From positions 88,334,850-88,398,849 of the forward strand of contig NC_067473.1 in the NCBI RefSeq assembly GCF_947179515.1: DNA of 64,000 bases. The letters are read 5' to 3'. Positions 59,215 to 64,000 of the stretch are shown here, piece by piece. Made by a program: the position numbers and the translations under genes. How positions within the stretch are numbered: position 1 is the stretch's first letter; each line of letters opens with the position of its first letter. The notes beneath the pieces were generated by a model. The model searched no databases. It saw nothing but the letters and a program-made list of their open reading frames with translations, and was not told the origin of the DNA. This DNA comes from Apodemus sylvaticus. Lineage: Eukaryota; Chordata; Mammalia; Rodentia; Muridae.

Positions 59215-59790
59215 AATATTTTTACTCTCCCAACAAGTATCAATTGCAAGTAGCTTCTTGGTTAGGGATGGGACTATGTCCATACTCTCTTCAGTGCTGG
59301 AATTTTGTCTGGTTAGGACACGTGTAGGAATTGTGCATGATATCATTGTCACTGTGAAATCATATGTGTATCATTCCTCTTGTGTGTAGAAGTCATAATT
59401 ACCTTGGAGTAACCAACCATCTCTGGCTCTTAGAACCATTCTACCTCCTCTTCTACTTCCATTCCTGAGCCTTGAAGAGTTTGAATAAGGTAGCCCATAC
59501 AGGACTGAGTGGTTCAATGTCTCTCATTCTCTGCACATTGTCCAGCATTAATCTCTGTGTTAATCACTGTCTATTACTGCAAAAACAGACAAACAAGCAA
59601 ACAATAACACAAGGCTTGTGATTTTAAACAGCTATGCCTTACCATGAGTCATAGCAGACAATCTATCAAAGAAAATGTTGCCTTGGTCAAAGTGACATGA
59701 TGTTTATACTTTTATATTCCTACAAACACTATAGTGTTTATAGTAGCTCTGGCTGATATTGCTGTTTCGAAGCCATATCTGAAAGCTGAT
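59215..59790 (-). mobile_element. Old L1 3'UTR fragment
   Basis: Antisense landmarks of the old rodent type: 'caattgcaagtagcttcttg', 'gttagggatgggactatgtc', 'aaatcatatgtgtatcattc', 'atctctggctcttagaacca', 'attgtccagcattaatctct'. Parallels 26.6-27.0 kb and 49.5 kb. Confidence 0.65.
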
Positions 59791-60656
59791 ATCATTTTAA
59801 AAATTAAATTTATTTTTTTATCTAATTACAACACAATAACTGCATTTCCTCTCTTCCCAGTACCCCTACGTGCAAGCATAAACAAGTTTCATTAATAGTG
59901 TCAATTATAGTTTCTTGCCTATGGGATGGGTCTCAATTTGGAGCAGTCATTGGTTGAGCATTCCCTCAGACTCTGTCCCTGCACATCCTTTAGGCAGGAC
60001 ATATTTTGAGTTGAAGGCTTTAAAGCTGGGCTACTATTTTTATCCTTCTACTGGGTGTCCTTTTTAACAACAAGAAGTGACCACTTCAGGATCCATATCC
60101 CCCAAAGCTAAGAATCTCAGCTAGAGTCACCCCCTTAGTTCCTCTGGAGCCTCTCCCAATGTCAGGTCTCTGGTATATCCTAGAGACTGAACCTATTACC
60201 CAGAAGATCTTCCTTCTCCCTCCCCTGATTTCACCATATAAAATCTATACCACCCACTCCCTCCTTATCCTTTCTACCACCCAGTTCCCTCTTTCCATCA
60301 ACTTTTGATATCTATTTTATTTCTCCCTCTGAGAAAGATTCAACCATCCTCCCTTATGCTTACCTTGTTATTTGGCTTCTTTGGGTCTGTTGATTATAAC
60401 ATAGTTATCCTGCACATTAAGGCTAATATCCACTTATAAGTGAGTGCATACTGTGCATGTCCTTTTCAGTCTGGATTACCTCAGCCAGGGGGTTATTTTC
60501 TCGTTCCACCCATTTGCCTGCAAAATTCATGATGTCTTTATTTTTAATGGCTGAATAGTATTCCATTTTGTAGACTATCTCATTGTCTTTATTTATATTT
60601 CAGTTGAGGGAAATCTAGTTTGTTTCCATTTACTGGCTGCTATAAACATAGTTGGT
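59791..60656 (-). mobile_element. Old L1: 3'UTR and ORF2 end (3' part of a twin-primed copy)
   Basis: From a T-rich left edge through old Lx-like 3'UTR ('cattggttgagcattccctc', 'ctgcacatcctttaggcagg') to antisense ORF2 end ('ggctaatatccacttataag', 'tgaatagtattccattttgt', 'actggctgctataaacatag'). At 60656 it switches abruptly to the opposite orientation, where the next segment carries more upstream ORF2. Confidence 0.75.
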
Positions 60657-60830
60657 CAAGAATTAATAAACTGAAAAGCTTCTCTAAGTCATAGGACACC
60701 ATAATCAGGACAAAACTATAGCCTCCAAATTGAGAAAGGATCTTCACTAATCCTATTTCTAACAGAGGGCTAATATCCAAAATATATAAAGAACTCAAGA
60801 AGTTAGGAATTGACAATTCAAATACCAATT

Positions 60831-60842
60831 AAAAAGTGGGTA
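60831..60842. repeat. Left target-site duplication of L1 stub
   Basis: 'aaaaagtgggta' follows a TT (TT/AAAA, the L1 endonuclease preference) and recurs exactly at 61040-61051, after the stub's A tail. Confidence 0.92.
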
Positions 60843-61039
60843 CAAGAAAGGAGGAGTGGCCCCTGGTTCTGGAAAGACTCAGTGAAACAGTATTCAGCAA
60901 AACCAGAACGGGGAAGTGGGAAGGGGTGGGTGGGAGGACAGGGGAAGAGAAAGGGGCTTGCGGGACTTTCGGGGAGTGGGGGGGCTAGAAAAGGGGAAAT
61001 CATTTGAAATGTAAATAAATTATATCGAATAATAAAAAA
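60843..61039 (+). mobile_element. Young L1 3'UTR stub (about 197 bp)
   Basis: Starts 'caagaaaggaggagtggccc', carries a G-rich tract (60916-60990 with many G3+ runs), and ends 'gaaatcatttgaaatgtaaa', 'tatatcgaataat' and an A run. Near-identical in type to the 3'UTR at 45.3-45.48 kb. Exact target duplications and low divergence mark it as one of the youngest insertions here. Frames over it (65 codons plus, 102 codons minus at 60818-61126) are not genes. Confidence 0.95.
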
Positions 61040-61051
61040 AAAAAGTGGGTA
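61040..61051. repeat. Right target-site duplication of L1 stub
   Basis: Exact 12-bp repeat of the sequence at 60831-60842; beyond it the host L1 ORF2 text resumes. Confidence 0.92.
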
Positions 61052-61190
61052 TGGAGTTAAATAGAGAATTCTTAACAGAGGGATCTCAAATGGCTGAGGA
61101 GCATTTAATTCATCATGAAAATGCAAATCAAAATGGTTCTGACATTACACTTTACACCCCATCAGAAAAGCTAAGCTATTATCTTTTAAG

Positions 61191-63214
61191 TAGTTGTCTC
61201 TAAGTCTGCAGAGGTCAAGGTGTTTGGTATTAGTAAAAGGAAGTCATTCTAGCTATTAGATTTAGTTCCTTTATTTCGTATAAATAACTGAGAGGGGGGA
61301 AAGGGAGTGGTTGATTTCAATTTTTGGTAGAGAGGAAATCAGTTTGATAATCAATATCTTATCTGAAGGAAAATTAACGTCACAGATTGTTTACTTGATA
61401 AATCATATTTATAATGAAATTCAAAGCAATTTCAGCATGCTTCAACAGAACCTTAACTGTTTTTCATACCTTCCCTGCTCAGAAAGAGGAAGTCCCCTAG
61501 TTTGTCTCAAAAAGAACATCTTGATAAGAGTCAAAAGTTTTCAGAGCGGAACAATTTATTACACACTACTGTAGACCTAGACACTTCCTATTATTTATCA
61601 AGCATAGTGAGTACATTATACCTTGATCCGACAGGAATATATCCCATACCAAACTATCTTGATGAGGATATGAGTTATACAACTTAGAACCCTTGTGACC
61701 TTATACTGTAAGCACTTGGTATTCATTAATGGGGATCTAAGTCACTTGCAACTTCTCTACTGGCTGTTTATTAGCATATCCAAAAATAAACTACATGTTT
61801 TTGAATCTTTGAAGACTTTTTTTTTCTAGCTACAAAACTTTGGGTTTAACTTGTAGTTAAATAGATTACAAATTAGGATACACTCACCTTATTCCATAGT
61901 TTAAATAGATTTGTCCTTAGGTGTGTGTATTCAAGCTTGAAAACCAAGAACACAGGATATGAGACAATGTAAATAATAAGCAAAGTACTTCTTATAAACA
62001 TGGACACATTGCAAAATAGACTCATGTTAGGAGAATGAACTTTACTTGTGTTATAATTTTTCTGTTATAATTATGCACGAAAATGTTTAATTAAAGCAGT
62101 GGCTCTGAGCCACATATATTTTCAGGGCACCAATCCTACTGAGCTTAGTAGAAGTTAAAGAATAAGGAAAGTAGATGACTGCATATGATACTCAGTGATA
62201 TGGAAGAGGCACACAAGGGGTGTGGAGTAAGGAGTTAAATAGTATTGAGAATTTAGATTTTTAGATTTGTGTTTCTCCTGTACTCAAGAGAACTAAACCT
62301 TTTCTATATTCTGAGCAAACTTTTATTCATCAATATGCTCCATGAGGGACTGCCAAAGTCATTTAATCAACTGCTATGGGCCTAGCTATCTCTCCATGCA
62401 CAATGAACATTGGCACCTTTTGATTGAAAAATCATAGCACACAGAGATTTATCATATACTCTTGATGAACAGGAATTTCCTTTCATACATTTATCTTTGA
62501 ATTCTGGAATATAGTTCACTTGCTATTGGAAGACATGCACATCCTTCTCTTGGGAACATGGAAAAATCACATTTCATTTGAAAGTAATGCCAGAATTTTA
62601 TGATGATGATGATGATGATGATAATGATAATGATAATAATAATAATAGTTTTAATTTGATTTCTAATATTTTCTGTTTCCATTGTTCACATAAATGTATG
62701 GATTGTCTGTTCTTATATTTCCTTTAAAAAAATCTCATCAGAAAGTTAATATCTTCTGTCCTAATATGCCACAGCAAAGGCAAGTCTAAGAGATGATAGA
62801 AAACATGACATGAGAAGAAGAATAACATCGTTCTGATAGTCAAGTAAGTTCTGAAAACTACCTGCTCGCTGCATAGTGCATTCATTGCCTGTGGCCAATG
62901 CCATACATGATACCCTTCATTTTTCTTTTGGTGAAATTTTAAAACGTGATATTAAAGTATCTCTGAAGTAACATGAACTTGGAAGGGTAAGAGTACAGCT
63001 ATACACCCAAATGTGAAAGACAGCCCAAAAGATGATCTGAATTGGAGAATAAAGTATATGAAGCAAGAAATTTAACTTGAACAAATAGTTCATGCAGATG
63101 ATTGCATAACAATTATGCCAAGATTATGTCATTGGAAGTAGACATATCCTCGCTTTCATGGTGTTTTCTTCTCAAAAGAAGTGACTTTCACAATTCTAAG
63201 AAAACGCATGTTGT
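61191..63214. other. Unique AT-rich DNA, no gene seen
   Basis: No repeat recognised except the triplet tract at 62601-62647. Frames up to 87 codons have no recognisable domain. Confidence 0.5.
62601..62647. repeat. (GAT)n/(AAT)n compound triplet repeat
   Basis: Seven consecutive GAT-type units shading into AAT units through mixed GATAAT copies. The minus frame reads as poly-Ile and is not a gene. Confidence 0.95.
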
Positions 63215-63545
63215 AGGGTTTTACTGCTATGAACGGACAACTTAACCAATGCATCTCTTATAAGCACAACATTTAATTGGATCTGGCTTACAGGTTCAGA
63301 GGTCAGTCCATTATCATTGAGGCAGGAAGATAGCAGCATCCAGGCAGGCATGGTACAGGAGGCGCTGAGAGTTCTACATTTTCATCTGAAGGCTGCTAGC
63401 AGAACACTCATTCCAGGTAGTTAGAATGAGGTTCTATAAGCCCACACCCATAGTGATACACCTGCTCCAACAAGGCCATACCTACTCGAACAGGGACACA
63501 TATTCTAATAGTGTCTTCCTGGGCCAAGTGTACACAAACCACCAC
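63215..63545 (+). mobile_element. Rodent medium-reiteration repeat (family not named)
   Basis: A common rodent repeat in sense order: 'gttttactgctatgaacgga', 'ctcttataagcacaacattt', 'aattggatctggcttacagg', 'catccaggcaggcatggtac', 'tctgaaggctgctagcagaa', 'ctccaacaaggccatacct', 'cctgggccaagtgtacacaa'. Its left end (gtagggtttta.tgctatga) resembles the reverse complement of the right end of the repeat at 32355-32776. Family name not certain. Confidence 0.7.
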
Positions 63546-64000
63546 AAATCATAACTATTTCCATAGAATATTTGCACATATCCTCATATAATTATTGTAA
63601 CAATACTGCTACCATATACTATCCTTTTTGGACTCATGTCATTCTTTATGACAATGTTTTTCTCTACTCCTTCATAACACTAGAAACTGTCAGCATCATG
63701 GTTTAAACATAAAATTTCCTAACAAACTTAATTTTATTCAGTATTGTTCAGATGAAGTAGGTAAATAAAAAATCATGCGAAAGCCTAAATACAGTCATGT
63801 TGATATTCTAAGCATCCATCTCCAATATGGTGGTTTGAACTGTTATCAGCTTTATTAATCCTCCTTAAACTGAATTTGTGGTCATAAACTCATTAATAAA
63901 AATACTGTGTTCTTATAAGCGGGAGAGTTCTTCACATTGTGATAAAACCAATGTTAACATTTTTCAGAAATCTGCTGAAGTACATTTCATTATAATGCTT
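63546..64000. other. Unique AT-rich DNA to window end
   Basis: Nothing recognised. Confidence 0.5.

Larger units (their letters stand above)
60657..61190 (+). mobile_element. Inverted 5' part of the same old L1, split by a young L1 stub
   Basis: Plus-oriented ORF2: 'attaataaactgaaaagctt', 'gggctaatatccaaaatata', 'gaactcaagaagtta' up to 60842, then after the inserted stub 'tagagaattcttaacagagg', 'gatctcaaatggctgaggag', 'aaatgcaaatcaaaatggtt' to about 61190. ORF2 order places this upstream of the segment at 59791-60656 with about 0.3 kb lost at the junction, as expected for twin priming of a minus-strand insertion. Confidence 0.75.

Noticed and set aside
60818..61126. 102-codon minus-strand frame
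   Set aside because: Runs across the young L1 stub and both target duplications; Pro-rich only because it is antisense to the G-rich L1 3'UTR.
1..64000. CRISPR array, operon, prophage, tRNA or rRNA gene
   Set aside because: No regularly spaced repeats with unique spacers, no dense coding, no tRNA cloverleaf beyond SINE remnants; the composition and repeats are those of a rodent genome.

Overview
The window looks like AT-rich, gene-poor intergenic (or deep intronic) DNA of a murine rodent, most likely Mus. The evidence is a B1 SINE close to the mouse consensus, B3-type SINEs, many L1 3' ends of murine type (GGGGAAATCATTTGAAATG followed by TAAATAAA-like ends and an A tail), and rodent Lx-style L1 3'UTRs. 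No rat-type ID SINE in good condition was seen. I found no intact host gene, no tRNA or rRNA gene, no CpG island, and nothing bacterial such as an operon, CRISPR array or IS element.

Layout. 0-1 kb: two L1 pieces joined in an order a single insertion would not give. 4.5-8.1 kb: decayed L1 5' and 3'UTR pieces, with a compound ATC/AGC triplet repeat. 8.1-12.3 kb: mostly unique, with one candidate minus-strand terminal exon near 10.2-10.5 kb. 12.4-13.7 kb: an L1 that ends in L1 3' termini on both sides. 16.0-16.45 kb: a small 5'-inverted (twin-primed) L1. 16.5-26.2 kb: mostly unique DNA with one B3 SINE. 26.3-34.4 kb: a dense repeat cluster (old L1, LTR-like segment, B1, Lx 3'UTRs, microsatellites, a rodent medium-reiteration repeat). 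35.4-36.9 kb: L1 3'UTR pieces around a processed pseudogene of Mcm7. 38.5-44.1 kb: a nearly full-length, dead L1 on the minus strand with target-site duplications. 44.7-48.6 kb: nested and decayed L1s. 49.8-59.2 kb: mainly unique, with one minus L1 3' end at 53.4-54.4 kb. 59.2-61.2 kb: an old twin-primed L1 with a 197-bp younger L1 stub inside it. 61.2-64 kb: unique, ending in a second rodent medium-reiteration repeat.

The genes do not work together: all clear coding material is retrotransposon ORF1/ORF2 or the Mcm7 retrocopy, and all of it is broken. By my boundaries L1 makes up about a third of the window. The L1 machinery is what links the features: it made the L1 copies, and it very probably mobilised the B1/B3 SINEs and the Mcm7 retrocopy. 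I did not find an undescribed biological system. The most useful leads are the Mcm7 retrocopy, the candidate exon at 10.2 kb, and three structurally odd L1 insertions. Repeat boundaries were judged by eye from remembered family features and may be off by tens of bases; subfamily names are deliberately avoided.
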